Assembly (NCBI RefSeq): GCF_002086735.1 | Contig: NZ_MVIJ01000044.1 | Location: forward strand, 1-49,243 | Direction of reading: 5' to 3' | DNA length: 49,243 nucleotides | Source of the DNA: Mycobacterium scrofulaceum | GTDB taxonomy: Bacteria; Actinomycetota; Actinomycetes; Mycobacteriales; Mycobacteriaceae | Part shown: positions 30,098 to 38,758 of the stretch, piece after piece | Layout: each line of letters opens with the position of its first letter | How positions within the stretch are numbered: the first letter of the stretch is position 1 | The notes under the pieces: model-generated | The model's input: the letters and a program-made list of their open reading frames with translations, nothing else | What the model was told of the DNA's origin: nothing | The model's database searches: none | Program-made: the position numbers and the translations under genes

Positions 30098-30520
30098 TTA
30101 CTCGGCGGGCCAGTTGAAGTGCGCGGCCTGGTCCTTGATCTTGGGGATCATGTCGGGTGCGTAGACGTAGATCGCCGACTCGACCTCCCACTCGGCCTGC
30201 GCCTGGTTCATCGACGTGGTCCTGGTGACCATGTTCACCAGCTCCTGGGCCTCCCCGAACGGGTTCGGGTTGGACCGCACCTGGTCGGCGAACCAGCGGC
30301 CCTCGGCGGCCTCGGTGCAATCGCTGAAGTCGGCGTTGTGCACCATCTTGTTCTGCGCGAGCAGGTTGATGTACTGGTCGTCCTTCGGACTGAGATTGCA
30401 CGATGCCGCGGCCTGCGGCGCCGACAGCACGGCGCCACCGAGCATCGAGGCGCCCAGCGCGACGCTGGCAGCCCAGACCGATGACACTCGCATCCGCGAG
30501 CGTGAACGAGTGGTTGTCAT
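30098..30520 (-). CDS. Secreted DUF732-family protein (tandem copy 2)
   Basis: 140 aa from ATG 30520, with GGGAGG upstream. Signal peptide MTTTRSRSRMRVSSVWAA through SAPQAAAS; mature CNLSPKDDQYINLLAQNKM ... DCTEAAEGRWFADQV ... PNPFGEAQELVNM, ending in YAPDMIPKIKDQAAHF. It differs from its tandem paralog mainly in the signal peptide and tail. The 268-bp gap between the two copies carries no other gene. Confidence 0.85.
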   Translation of the reverse strand: MTTTRSRSRMRVSSVWAASVALGASMLGGAVLSAPQAAASCNLSPKDDQYINLLAQNKMVHNADFSDCTEAAEGRWFADQVRSNPNPFGEAQELVNMVTRTTSMNQAQAEWEVESAIYVYAPDMIPKIKDQAAHFNWPAE

Positions 30521-30906
30521 CCCCGGACCTCCCTCTGCGCGGGCGCGGTGCGCGCTCCGACGCAAGCCAAGCTTTGGTGTGGCAATTACTAACCGAAACT
30601 GCGGGTCACGGCCAACAGTCACCCGGTCAATGCTCATCAACTCAGGCGGCGCTGCCAGCTGAGATCACCGTCACGTATCAGTTTCGGTGCCGAGCAATAA
30701 ATTTAGCCAGTACCAGCGGCCCGAGCGACGAACTTTTGTTTGCGCGGCCGTGTACGGATGGTTAACATTTCGTGCTTCGCGCCGGGCCCAGGGCCGATTG
30801 GACGATTCCCGCCGGTCACGGCGTCATTTCTCGGGTTCGCCGGCCCGACCAGTGCTTGAACGCCCGCGCCGGGTGCTCGGTGGCGATTCGAACCGCCATC
30901 CGGCCG
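30521..30906. other. Intergenic stretch without a supported gene
   Basis: Upstream of the DUF732 pair and downstream of the AhpD-like gene. It contains AT-rich patches (about 30680-30770) suitable for a promoter, but no gene or clear repeat. Confidence 0.4.
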
Positions 30907-31773
30907 TCAGTCGAAGACGGTTTGCCCGTCGGCCCCGAGCAGATATCGCTCGGTACCCTGCTCGACCCGGGGGGCGTCGGCGCCCAAAGCGACGGCGATT
31001 TTGTTGCTTGCATTCCGCATGATGTCAAAGGTGAGCTCGACGGCCTCGGCATCGGAGAACCGGGAGCGCACCTCGGCGGCATCGTCGGCGGCGAGGTGCG
31101 CAGGCGTCCAAATTAACGCATCGGCGTAGCGGAGCGCGGCTTTAACGCGGTCATCCAGCAAGCTCGACGACTCGAAACGATCGATCTCGTCGTAAAGCGT
31201 CTCCGAACCACCGGCGTCGAGCGCGGTGCCCTCACGCAACGACTTGCACAATCGGCAATTGTGTTGAGCCGCGCCGCGCAGCCGGACCAACTCGGAGGTG
31301 ATCGGGTCCAGCGCGCGCATCCGGGCCACCGCGGGCAAGAAGTCGTTGAACACCAGACCCGACGGCTCGGTGGTGTGATCCCAGGCAAGGGGGCCGTCGG
31401 CCCAGCTCAGGTACTGCGCGCCGACGCCGAGCGCTTCCAGCCCGGCCCGTACCCGCGGAACGAAGTCCGCGATGTACATCAGCACGACCACGCCAAAGGC
31501 CCTGCCCCCCAGCCGCTTGACGAACCGGGACCGTTGTTCGCCGGTGACCGCGGAGACGTCGGCGCCGAATTGTTCGGCGAACTCGACGACGACGAGTTCG
31601 TCCTCCGACTCCGGCGCGCCCACCTCGACCGCGGTGGGCAATGGTGGCAGCGACAGCGTCCGGGCACACGTCCGCCGAATCAGCGCCGCAATCCGGGCGT
31701 CCGCCGGGGAATCCGGGGACAGGGCCACAAGCCGTGCCAGCTGATCTTCTCGTACCGAAACCGGAGCCGCCAT
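30907..31773 (-). CDS. AhpD/carboxymuconolactone-decarboxylase-like protein
   Basis: 288 aa. Two AhpD-like helical halves; the first lacks the active site, while the second has RLRGAAQHNCRLCKSLREG with the CxxC pair used by alkylhydroperoxidase-like thiol chemistry, followed by KAALRYADALIWTP. Resembles the conserved mycobacterial protein next to tldE/tldD (Rv2313c by position). A redox role is likely; substrate unknown. Same strand as tldE, 62 bp after it. Confidence 0.75.
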   Translation of the reverse strand: MAAPVSVREDQLARLVALSPDSPADARIAALIRRTCARTLSLPPLPTAVEVGAPESEDELVVVEFAEQFGADVSAVTGEQRSRFVKRLGGRAFGVVVLMYIADFVPRVRAGLEALGVGAQYLSWADGPLAWDHTTEPSGLVFNDFLPAVARMRALDPITSELVRLRGAAQHNCRLCKSLREGTALDAGGSETLYDEIDRFESSSLLDDRVKAALRYADALIWTPAHLAADDAAEVRSRFSDAEAVELTFDIMRNASNKIAVALGADAPRVEQGTERYLLGADGQTVFD

Positions 31774-31835
31774 TCGTCACACGCTAGAACGCGGTTCACC
31801 CAGCGGCAATGGTCTATCGCGGGCCTACTGCGGGC

Positions 31836-33209
31836 CTATTGCGCCTGACTCACCGACGACATGTAGAAGTCCGGTATCCGCAGCGACGGCATCGCGGTGC
31901 GGGTGGCCCAGTCCGCCCACTCGCGGGGCAAGGTCTTTTCGCTCAGCCCGGCCTCGGTGGCCCGCCGCAGCAGCTCCAGCGGACTCTCGTTGAACCGGAA
32001 ATTGTTGACCGCGGCGGTCACCTCGCCGTCCTCGATGAGGTAGACGCCGTCGCGGGTCAGGCCCGTGAGCAGCAGTGTGGTGGGGTCGACCTCGCGGATG
32101 TACCACAGGGTGGTCAGCAGCAGGCCGCGTTCGGTGGCAGCGATCATGTCGGCCAGCCCGGCCGACCCGCCGGTCATGACCATGTTGTCGGCGGCGACCG
32201 CGACCTCGGCGTCGAATTTGGCGGCCGTCGCCCGCGGGTAGGCCAGCGCGTTGATCACCCCGTCGCGGATCCAGTCCACCTGAGAAATCTCCATGCCGTT
32301 GTCGAACACCGACACCGTCTCCGACGAGCTGCTCGCCGCCACGAACGGTGTGCACGCCAGGCCCGGTGCCATCGGATCGGAGAACAGGGTCAGCGGCAGG
32401 TCGGTGAGCCGCTCCCCCACCCGCGTCCCGCCGCCGGGCGCCGAGAACGCGGTGCGGCCCTCCTGGGCGCCGCGGCCGGCCATCGACCACGCCAGGTACA
32501 GCATCATGTCGGCCACCGTGGACGGCGGCATGATCGTCTCGTAGCGTCCCGCGGGCAACTCCACCCTGCGCTCGGCCCAGCCCAGCCGCATCGACAGCTC
32601 GTCGAGCAGCGAATCCATTGGCACGTCGACGAAGTCGGGCGTGCCGAGACCCGCCCAGGCGCTCGCGTCGCCGCGTTTGCCGTTGATCTCCACCGCCCCG
32701 GCGGGCTGGCTGTAGCGCCGGCGCACGCCCGTCGACGACGCCAGGAACGTCGTCGAAACGCTGTGGTGGGCGAAGCCATACAGGCGATCGGTGCCGCGAA
32801 AGCCCCGGCTCAAGGAGTCGGCGACGTCGGCGAACACCAGGGGACCGGTGCCGGGGACCGGCGCGTTCCAGTCGGCGGGCACCCCGGTGTCGGCCAGCAG
32901 CGGGGCGGCGTCACCGGCCTCGGGCGCCGAGCGGGCCGCCTCCTGGGACGCGGCCACCAGCGCGGGGATCACCCGCGGATCCACTTCGGCGGAGACCATC
33001 GTGCCGATGCGCGCGCTGGAGCCTTGCCGGACGACGGAGATCACCGTGATGCTGCGGTTGACCGAAACACCGTTGGTGGTCATCGAATTGCCCGCCCAGC
33101 GCAATGTCGCCTCGACCTTGTCGGTGACGAGCACCATGGTCTCCGTGGCGCCGCCCAGCTTGGCGGCCTCCTCGAGAACGAGGTTGACGACGTGCTGGGG
33201 GGTGATCAT
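31836..33209 (-). CDS. tldE: TldE/PmbA-family protein (metalloprotease partner)
   Basis: 457 aa from ATG 33209, overlapping the tldD stop by 4 bp (ATGA). It has the PmbA/TldE layout: an N-terminal LVLEEAAKLGGATETMVLV domain and a C-terminal barrel with GLACTPF, SVFDNGMEISQVDWIRDGVINAL and NNFRFNESPLELL, and no HExxxH zinc motif. TldE pairs with TldD in a heterodimeric protease that degrades unfolded peptides and matures some ribosomal peptides. Translation is coupled to tldD. Confidence 0.92.
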   Translation of the reverse strand: MITPQHVVNLVLEEAAKLGGATETMVLVTDKVEATLRWAGNSMTTNGVSVNRSITVISVVRQGSSARIGTMVSAEVDPRVIPALVAASQEAARSAPEAGDAAPLLADTGVPADWNAPVPGTGPLVFADVADSLSRGFRGTDRLYGFAHHSVSTTFLASSTGVRRRYSQPAGAVEINGKRGDASAWAGLGTPDFVDVPMDSLLDELSMRLGWAERRVELPAGRYETIMPPSTVADMMLYLAWSMAGRGAQEGRTAFSAPGGGTRVGERLTDLPLTLFSDPMAPGLACTPFVAASSSSETVSVFDNGMEISQVDWIRDGVINALAYPRATAAKFDAEVAVAADNMVMTGGSAGLADMIAATERGLLLTTLWYIREVDPTTLLLTGLTRDGVYLIEDGEVTAAVNNFRFNESPLELLRRATEAGLSEKTLPREWADWATRTAMPSLRIPDFYMSSVSQAQ

Positions 33210-34735
33210 CGGCCGCCCTCGGTCCGGGTGTTGAGCACGTTGACGCCGCGGAACAACGCCGACGGGCACCCGTGGCTGACCGGGGCGATCTGGCCGGGCT
33301 GGGCCTTGCCGCAGTTGAATGCGCCGCCCAACCGCCAGGTCGACGGGCCGCCGACGGCTTCCATGGAGTTCCAGAAATCGGTGGTGGTGGCCTGGTAGGC
33401 GACGTCCCGGAGTTGGCCGTCCAGCCGGCCGTCGCGGATGCGGAAGAACCGCTGACCGGTGAACTGAAAGTTGTAGCGCTGCATGTCGATCGACCACGAC
33501 TTGTCGCCGACGATGTAGATGCCGTCCTCGACGCGGCCGATCAGGTCGGCGGTGCTGACATCCTCGCGGGCGGGTTGCAGCGACACGTTGGCCATCCGCT
33601 GGATCGGCACGTGATGCGGCGAGTCGGCGTACGAGCAACCATTGGACCGCGGCTGCTCAAGGTCCCGCCCGAGCCTCAGCGCGAAGACCCGGTCGAGCTG
33701 ATAACCGACGAAGATGCCGTCGCGCACCAGATCCCAAGTTTGGGCCGCCACTCCCTCGTCGTCGTAGCCGACGGTCGCCAATCCGTGTGCGACGGTGCGG
33801 TCGGCGGTCACGTTCATCACCGGGGAGCCGTACCGCATGGTCCCGAGTTTGTCCGGGGTGGCGAACGACGTTCCGGCGTAGGCGGCCTCATAGCCGATGG
33901 CACGGTCGTATTCGGTTGCGTGCCCGACGGATTCGTGGATCGTCAGCCACAGGTTGGTGGGGTCGATCACCAGGTCCGTGCGTCCCGCCGTCACGCTGGG
34001 CGACTTGACCTTCTCGGCCAGCAGCGACGGTAGTTGCGCCAGCTCGTCGGTCCAGTTCCACACCTCGTCGCCGGCCAGCACCTCCCAGCCGCGGCCGGTC
34101 GGCGGGGCCAGCGTGCGCATCGAGTCGAAGCTGCCCGCCTCGGCGTCGACGGTCACCGCCTCCAGCGACGGCTGCACCCGCACCCGTTGCTGGGTGATCG
34201 ACGACCCGAAGGTGTCGGCGTAGAACGTCTGCTCCTTGACGGCGGTCAGCACCGCCGAGACGTGGTCGACGCCGTCGGCGCTGAGCAGCCGGCCGGAGTA
34301 CTCCTCGAGCACGCCGATCTTGTCGACGGCCGGGATGGTGAACGGATCGATCCGGTAGTCGGAAACCCAGGTGGCGTCGGCGTACACCGGCTCGGGCGCC
34401 AACTCGACCCGCTCGCTGTTCAGCGCCGCCAGGGTGGTGGCCACCTGCACCGCGTGCCGCGCGGTCTCGGCGGCGACGGCGGGCGCCAGCTCGGCGTGCG
34501 ACGCGAAGCCCCACGTGCCGTCGACGATCACCCGCACGGCCAGGCCGACCTCGCGGTCGACGACCGCGGTCTGCAGCTCGCCGTCGCGCAGCTGGATGAT
34601 CTCGGTCATGATCCGGTGAACCCGCAGGTCGGCGTAGCTGGCGCCGGCCGCGGTGGCCGCCGCGAGGGCGGCGTCGGCCAGCTCGTGGCGGGGCAGGTTC
34701 AGGAAGTCGGCATCGATCCCCCGGTTCGGTGTCAC
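33206..34735 (-). CDS. tldD: TldD-family metalloprotease
   Basis: 509 aa from GTG 34735. The zinc motif HESVGHATE (HExxxH) is in the middle, with the GTSFATPDKLGTMRYGSP segment after it and the C-terminal RPGTFRGxN-like end. Catalytic subunit of the TldD/TldE peptidase, working in the cytoplasm. First gene of a minus-strand pair, divergent from uspA, with only 59 bp between the two start codons, so both promoters must lie in that gap. Confidence 0.93.
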   Translation of the reverse strand: MTPNRGIDADFLNLPRHELADAALAAATAAGASYADLRVHRIMTEIIQLRDGELQTAVVDREVGLAVRVIVDGTWGFASHAELAPAVAAETARHAVQVATTLAALNSERVELAPEPVYADATWVSDYRIDPFTIPAVDKIGVLEEYSGRLLSADGVDHVSAVLTAVKEQTFYADTFGSSITQQRVRVQPSLEAVTVDAEAGSFDSMRTLAPPTGRGWEVLAGDEVWNWTDELAQLPSLLAEKVKSPSVTAGRTDLVIDPTNLWLTIHESVGHATEYDRAIGYEAAYAGTSFATPDKLGTMRYGSPVMNVTADRTVAHGLATVGYDDEGVAAQTWDLVRDGIFVGYQLDRVFALRLGRDLEQPRSNGCSYADSPHHVPIQRMANVSLQPAREDVSTADLIGRVEDGIYIVGDKSWSIDMQRYNFQFTGQRFFRIRDGRLDGQLRDVAYQATTTDFWNSMEAVGGPSTWRLGGAFNCGKAQPGQIAPVSHGCPSALFRGVNVLNTRTEGGR

Positions 34736-34794
34736 GGCTCCACCGTAACGGCCGCGCACCCCAAACCCCGGCGCCGCCCGCTTTAATTACCTCC

Positions 34795-35679
34795 ATGGCC
34801 AGCGGCGTCGGAAGGGCACAGCCTCGCCCCACCGCGCTGGGCTATGCGCTGCTGGCGCCCAGCCTCTTCGGAGTCGTCGCCTTCCTGCTGCTGCCCATCC
34901 TGGTGGTGATGTGGCTGAGTCTCTACCGGTGGGACCTGCTGGGTCCGCTGCACTACGTCGGCTTGTCGAACTGGCGATCGGTGCTCACCGACCGCAACTT
35001 CGCCAACTCGTTGATCATCACGGCCCTCTTCGTGGCGATCGTGGTGCCGGCCCAGACGGTGCTGGGCCTGCTGGCCGCGTCCATGCTGGCGCCCCGGCTG
35101 CCCGGCACCGGCCTGTTCCGCACCCTCTACGTGCTGCCCTGGATCTGCGCGCCGCTGGCGATCGCGGTGCTGTGGCGCTGGATTCTGGCCCCCACCGACG
35201 GAGCCGTGAGCACCCTGCTGGGGCACAGCATCGACTGGCTGTCGGACCCCAGCTTCGCGTTGCCGCTGGTGTCGGCGGTCGTCGTGTGGACCAACGTCGG
35301 CTACGTCTCGCTGTCGTTCCTGGCCGGGCTGCTGGCGATCCCGGACGACATTCACGCCGCCGCTCGCACCGACGGCGCCACTGCGTGGCAACGGTTCTGG
35401 CGGATCACCCTGCCCATGCTGCGGCCGACCACCTTCTTCGTCCTGGTGACCGGGATCGTCAGCACGGCACAGGTTTTCGACATGGTGTACGCGCTGACCG
35501 GTGGCGGGCCCGCGGGCAGCACCGACCTGGTGGCACACCGCATCTACGCCGAGGCTTTCGCCGGCGCGGCGATCGGGCGCGCGTCGGTGATGGCGGTGGT
35601 GCTGTTCGTCATCCTCATCGGCGTCACCATGGTGCAGCACTTCTACTTCCGGCGACGGATCAGCTATGACCTCACCTAG
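34795..35679 (+). CDS. uspA: Amino-sugar ABC transporter permease UspA
   Basis: 294 aa with six predicted membrane helices, beginning LGYALLAPSLFGVVAFLLLP. The coupling-loop EAA motif reads HAAARTDGATAWQRFWRITLP. It is a MalF-type permease and, by position and order (tldD divergent, uspB, uspC after), the counterpart of M. tuberculosis UspA. It forms the channel with UspB; no ATPase is encoded here, so a shared MsiK-like ATPase is expected. The end overlaps uspB by 14 bp. Confidence 0.92.
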   Translation: MASGVGRAQPRPTALGYALLAPSLFGVVAFLLLPILVVMWLSLYRWDLLGPLHYVGLSNWRSVLTDRNFANSLIITALFVAIVVPAQTVLGLLAASMLAPRLPGTGLFRTLYVLPWICAPLAIAVLWRWILAPTDGAVSTLLGHSIDWLSDPSFALPLVSAVVVWTNVGYVSLSFLAGLLAIPDDIHAAARTDGATAWQRFWRITLPMLRPTTFFVLVTGIVSTAQVFDMVYALTGGGPAGSTDLVAHRIYAEAFAGAAIGRASVMAVVLFVILIGVTMVQHFYFRRRISYDLT

Positions 35680-36481
35680 CCGGCTCGTCATCTACACCGG
35701 GCTGGTCCTCGGGGCACTGATCACGTTGTTGCCGTTCGCGCTTGGCCTGCTCACCTCGTTCACCTCGGTGCACCAGTTCGCCACGGGGACGCCGCTGCAG
35801 TTGCCGCGGCCGTTCACGCTGTCCAATTACGCCGACCTCGCCGGGGCCGGCTTCGGCCGCGCGGCCGCCGTCACCGCCCTGATGACGGCGGTGATCCTGG
35901 TGGGCCAGTTGACCTTTTCGGTGTTGGCCGGATACGCGTTCGCGCGGTTGAACTTTCCGGGCCGCGACGCCTTGTTCTGGGTCTACATCGCCACGTTGAT
36001 GGTGCCGGGGACGGTCACGGTGGTGCCGTTGTACCTGATGATGGCCCAGCTCGGCCTGCGCAACACGTTCTGGGCGTTAGTGTTGCCGTTCATGTTCGGC
36101 TCGCCGTACGCGATCTTCCTGCTGCGCGAGCACTTTCGCATCATCCCGAACGACTTGGTCAACGCGGCCCACCTGGACGGGGCCAACACCCTCGACGTGA
36201 TCGTGCACGTGGTCATCCCGTCCAGCCGGCCGGTGCTGGCGGCCCTGACGCTGATCACGGTGGTCTCGCAGTGGAACAACTTCATGTGGCCGTTGGTGAT
36301 CACCAGCGGGCACAAGTGGCGGGTGCTCACCGTCGCGACCGCCGATTTGCAGTCGCGCTTCAACTCGCAGTGGACGTTGGTCATGGCGGCGACGACCGTC
36401 GCGATCGTCCCGCTGATCGCGCTCTTCGTGGTCTTCCAGCGTCACATCGTCGCCTCGATCGTCGTCTCGGGGCTCAAGTGA
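35666..36481 (+). CDS. uspB: Amino-sugar ABC transporter permease UspB
   Basis: 271 aa MalG-type permease with six helices; the EAA-like coupling motif is NAAHLDGANTLDVIVHVVIP. It pairs with UspA and is translated from within its 3' end (14-bp overlap). A long RNA hairpin (36494-36552) separates it from uspC, which may lower or raise binding-protein synthesis relative to the permeases. Confidence 0.92.
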   Translation: MTSPSRLVIYTGLVLGALITLLPFALGLLTSFTSVHQFATGTPLQLPRPFTLSNYADLAGAGFGRAAAVTALMTAVILVGQLTFSVLAGYAFARLNFPGRDALFWVYIATLMVPGTVTVVPLYLMMAQLGLRNTFWALVLPFMFGSPYAIFLLREHFRIIPNDLVNAAHLDGANTLDVIVHVVIPSSRPVLAALTLITVVSQWNNFMWPLVITSGHKWRVLTVATADLQSRFNSQWTLVMAATTVAIVPLIALFVVFQRHIVASIVVSGLK

Positions 36482-36493
36482 GGCGCTCGCGCA

Positions 36494-36552
36494 CCGAGAT
36501 TGCCGTGACGGCTGCGATTCCGTGCGATCCACGACCACCACGGCAATCTCGG
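36494..36552. repeat. Long palindrome between uspB and uspC
   Basis: Perfect 14-bp arms CCGAGATTGCCGTG (36494-36507) and CACGGCAATCTCGG (36539-36552) with a 31-base spacer, ending 8 bp before uspC ATG. It is reminiscent of REP-type intergenic palindromes and would place a stable hairpin just upstream of the uspC ribosome binding region. Confidence 0.75.
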
Positions 36553-36560
36553 CGCCAGAC

Positions 36561-37883
36561 ATGAGCCGGCCACGCTTTTCGACGCTGATGGCCGGGGCGC
36601 TCGCGCTGGTCGCGATCCTGTTGGGGGCGACGGCGGTCCTGCTCGACTACTCCGGCCGGCCGCCCGGCGGCAGGACCGTCGTGACGGTGCGCGTGTGGGC
36701 CGAACAGATCGCCGCGGCCTATCGACGGTCGTTTGAGGCGTTCAACCGCGCGCACCCCGAGATCACCGTGCACACCAGCGTGGTCGCCTACTCGACGTAC
36801 TTCGACACGCTGCGCACCGACGTCGCCGGTGGCAGCGCCGACGACATCTTCTGGCTGTCCAACGCCTACCTGTCCGCCTACGCCGACAGCGGCCGGTTGA
36901 TGAAGATCGATGCCGCCGCGCCGGCGTGGGATTCGGCGGTGGTCGAGCAGTTCACCCGCGGCGGCGCGCTGTGGGGAGTGCCGCAGCTCACCGATGCCGG
37001 CATCGCGCTGTACTACAACGCGGACCTCCTCGCCGCGGCCGGCGTCGACCCCGCCGAGCTGAACGACCTGCGGTGGAGTACCGACGACCGCGACACGCTG
37101 CGGCCCACGCTCGCCCGGCTCACCGTGGACGCCGACGGACATCGCGGACACACAACGGGTTTCGATCCCGGACGGGTTCGGCAGTGGGGCTACAACGCCG
37201 CCAACGACCCGCAGGGTATCTACCTGAACTACATCGGCTCGGCCGGCGGCGTCTTCCAGCGCGGCGACGCCTTCGCGTTCGCCAATCCCGCTGCGGTGCA
37301 AGCATTCCGCTACCTCGTTGGCCTGATCAACCGCGACCACGTGGCGCCGCCCGCCTCGGACACCAACGACAACGGCGACTTCTCCCGCAATCAATTCCTG
37401 GCCGGCAGGATGGCGCTCTTCCAATCCGGCACCTACAACCTGGCCCCGGTGGCCCGCGACGCCCGCTTCCGCTGGGGTGTGGCGATGATGCCGGCGGGCC
37501 CGGTGGGCCGGGTGAGTGTCACCAATGGCATCGCGGCGGCGGGCAATGCCGCGACCAGGCATCCCGGCGCGGTGCGCCAGGTGTTGGCCTGGATGGGCAG
37601 CAAAGAGGGCAACGAGTTCCTGGGGCGCGAAGGTGCGGCGATCCCGGCGGTCCTGACGGCTCAGCCCGTCTACTTCGATTACTGGTCGGCCCACGGCGTG
37701 GATGTCACACCCTTCTTCCGCGTGCTGAACGGCCCGCGCATCGCGGCGCCCGGCGGCGCCGGCTTTCCCGCCGGCAGCGACGCGCTCAAGCCGTACTTCG
37801 ACGAAATGTTCTTGGGCCGTGGCGATGTCGCGGCAACCCTGGAGCGGGCGCAAGCGGCCGCGAATGCCGCGGCGCAGCGTTAG
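36561..37883 (+). CDS. uspC: Amino-sugar-binding protein UspC
   Basis: 440 aa from ATG 36561. An N-terminal hydrophobic anchor/signal (LMAGALALVAILLGATAVLL) without a lipobox Cys is followed by a family-1 solute-binding fold: RVWAEQIAAAYRRSFEAF, DDIFWLSNAY, GVPQLTDAGIALYYNADLL and MALFQSGTYN. The M. tuberculosis UspC binds amino sugars, and recycling of peptidoglycan-type sugars has been proposed. The stop codon overlaps that of the convergent stress-protein gene. Confidence 0.92.
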   Translation: MSRPRFSTLMAGALALVAILLGATAVLLDYSGRPPGGRTVVTVRVWAEQIAAAYRRSFEAFNRAHPEITVHTSVVAYSTYFDTLRTDVAGGSADDIFWLSNAYLSAYADSGRLMKIDAAAPAWDSAVVEQFTRGGALWGVPQLTDAGIALYYNADLLAAAGVDPAELNDLRWSTDDRDTLRPTLARLTVDADGHRGHTTGFDPGRVRQWGYNAANDPQGIYLNYIGSAGGVFQRGDAFAFANPAAVQAFRYLVGLINRDHVAPPASDTNDNGDFSRNQFLAGRMALFQSGTYNLAPVARDARFRWGVAMMPAGPVGRVSVTNGIAAAGNAATRHPGAVRQVLAWMGSKEGNEFLGREGAAIPAVLTAQPVYFDYWSAHGVDVTPFFRVLNGPRIAAPGGAGFPAGSDALKPYFDEMFLGRGDVAATLERAQAAANAAAQR

Positions 37884-38758
37884 CCGGGCAGCACCAGCAC
37901 CGGGACCGGGCTCTCCCGAATGATCTTGGTGCTGCGGGAGCCGAGGAAGACGCGCCTGATGTCGCCCCGCGGCCGGGTGCCCAGCGCCAGGATCTCCCCC
38001 TCCTGCCAATCCGCCTTTTCGAGCGCCTCATTCCAGCTGCGTCCGGTAACCACTTGCAGCGCAACGTCTTCACCGACTATCCCGTCCGTCTTCAGTTCCT
38101 CGAGGATGCCCCGCACCTGAGAAGCCCAGGCCCGCAGCACCTGATCCTCGACCTCGAGCCCGACCTCCGGTGGATACATCGTCTTGCCCCGTACCGCGAA
38201 GGTGATCACCCGCACCGGCACACCGAATTGCCGACCGAACTCAAAGCACCGTTTCACCACGTCGATCGAGTCCGGGGTCGCCGAGTAGGCGCAGGTGAGC
38301 CGGGTCAGCTTGCCCTGGTGCGCACGGTAATTGCGCGGGCTGATGGCCACCGGCACGGGAGAGGCGTGCAGCAGCCAGTCGGCGGTGGAGCCGATCAGGA
38401 CTTGGCCGCGACCGCCGCTGGGCAGCGAGCCCAGCACCAGCACGTCGGCGTCGACCTCGTGGATGACGTCGAGGAGTCCGCCCGAGACCGATCCGTGCGC
38501 GCGGTGCACGTAGTCGACCTCCACCCCGCCGGCCGCCGTGTCGAGAAAGCGGGCGGCCTCCTGCGCCGACTCCGCGGCCAGCGAGTCGGCCCACAACTCG
38601 AACTCCGCGTCGACGCGGGCGCGCGACGGGGTCAGCCACGGCTTGGGCACGATGGTCGCCACGGTGAGGGAGGTGCCGCGGGTCCGCGCGATGCGCACGC
38701 CCAGGTGCAAGCCGGAAAGCCCCACCTTGCCGGCCCGGTATCCGACGACGACGGTCAC
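37880..38758 (-). CDS. Universal stress protein, two UspA domains
   Basis: 292 aa from GTG 38758, which overlaps the permease stop (GTGA). Two tandem universal-stress domains: the first starts TVVVGYRAGKVGLSGLHLGV and ends LIGSTADWLLHASPVPVAIS; the second starts near LTRLTCAYSATPDS and ends FLGSRSTKIIRESPVPVLVLPG. Both keep the Gly-rich nucleotide-binding region and the G-S before the last helix. Translational coupling to an amino-acid permease suggests a regulatory partner of transport. Counterpart of Rv2319c by position. Confidence 0.9.
   Translation of the reverse strand: MTVVVGYRAGKVGLSGLHLGVRIARTRGTSLTVATIVPKPWLTPSRARVDAEFELWADSLAAESAQEAARFLDTAAGGVEVDYVHRAHGSVSGGLLDVIHEVDADVLVLGSLPSGGRGQVLIGSTADWLLHASPVPVAISPRNYRAHQGKLTRLTCAYSATPDSIDVVKRCFEFGRQFGVPVRVITFAVRGKTMYPPEVGLEVEDQVLRAWASQVRGILEELKTDGIVGEDVALQVVTGRSWNEALEKADWQEGEILALGTRPRGDIRRVFLGSRSTKIIRESPVPVLVLPG

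Noticed and set aside
31809..33398. 529-aa plus-strand frame opposite tldE
   Set aside because: It is the antisense of a clear TldE gene, and its His/Arg/Gly-rich sequence is a typical shadow of mycobacterial coding DNA.
36522..36560. Longer start for uspC at ATG 36522
   Set aside because: It would place 13 extra residues, encoded inside the palindrome, before a good signal-type N-terminus that begins at ATG 36561.
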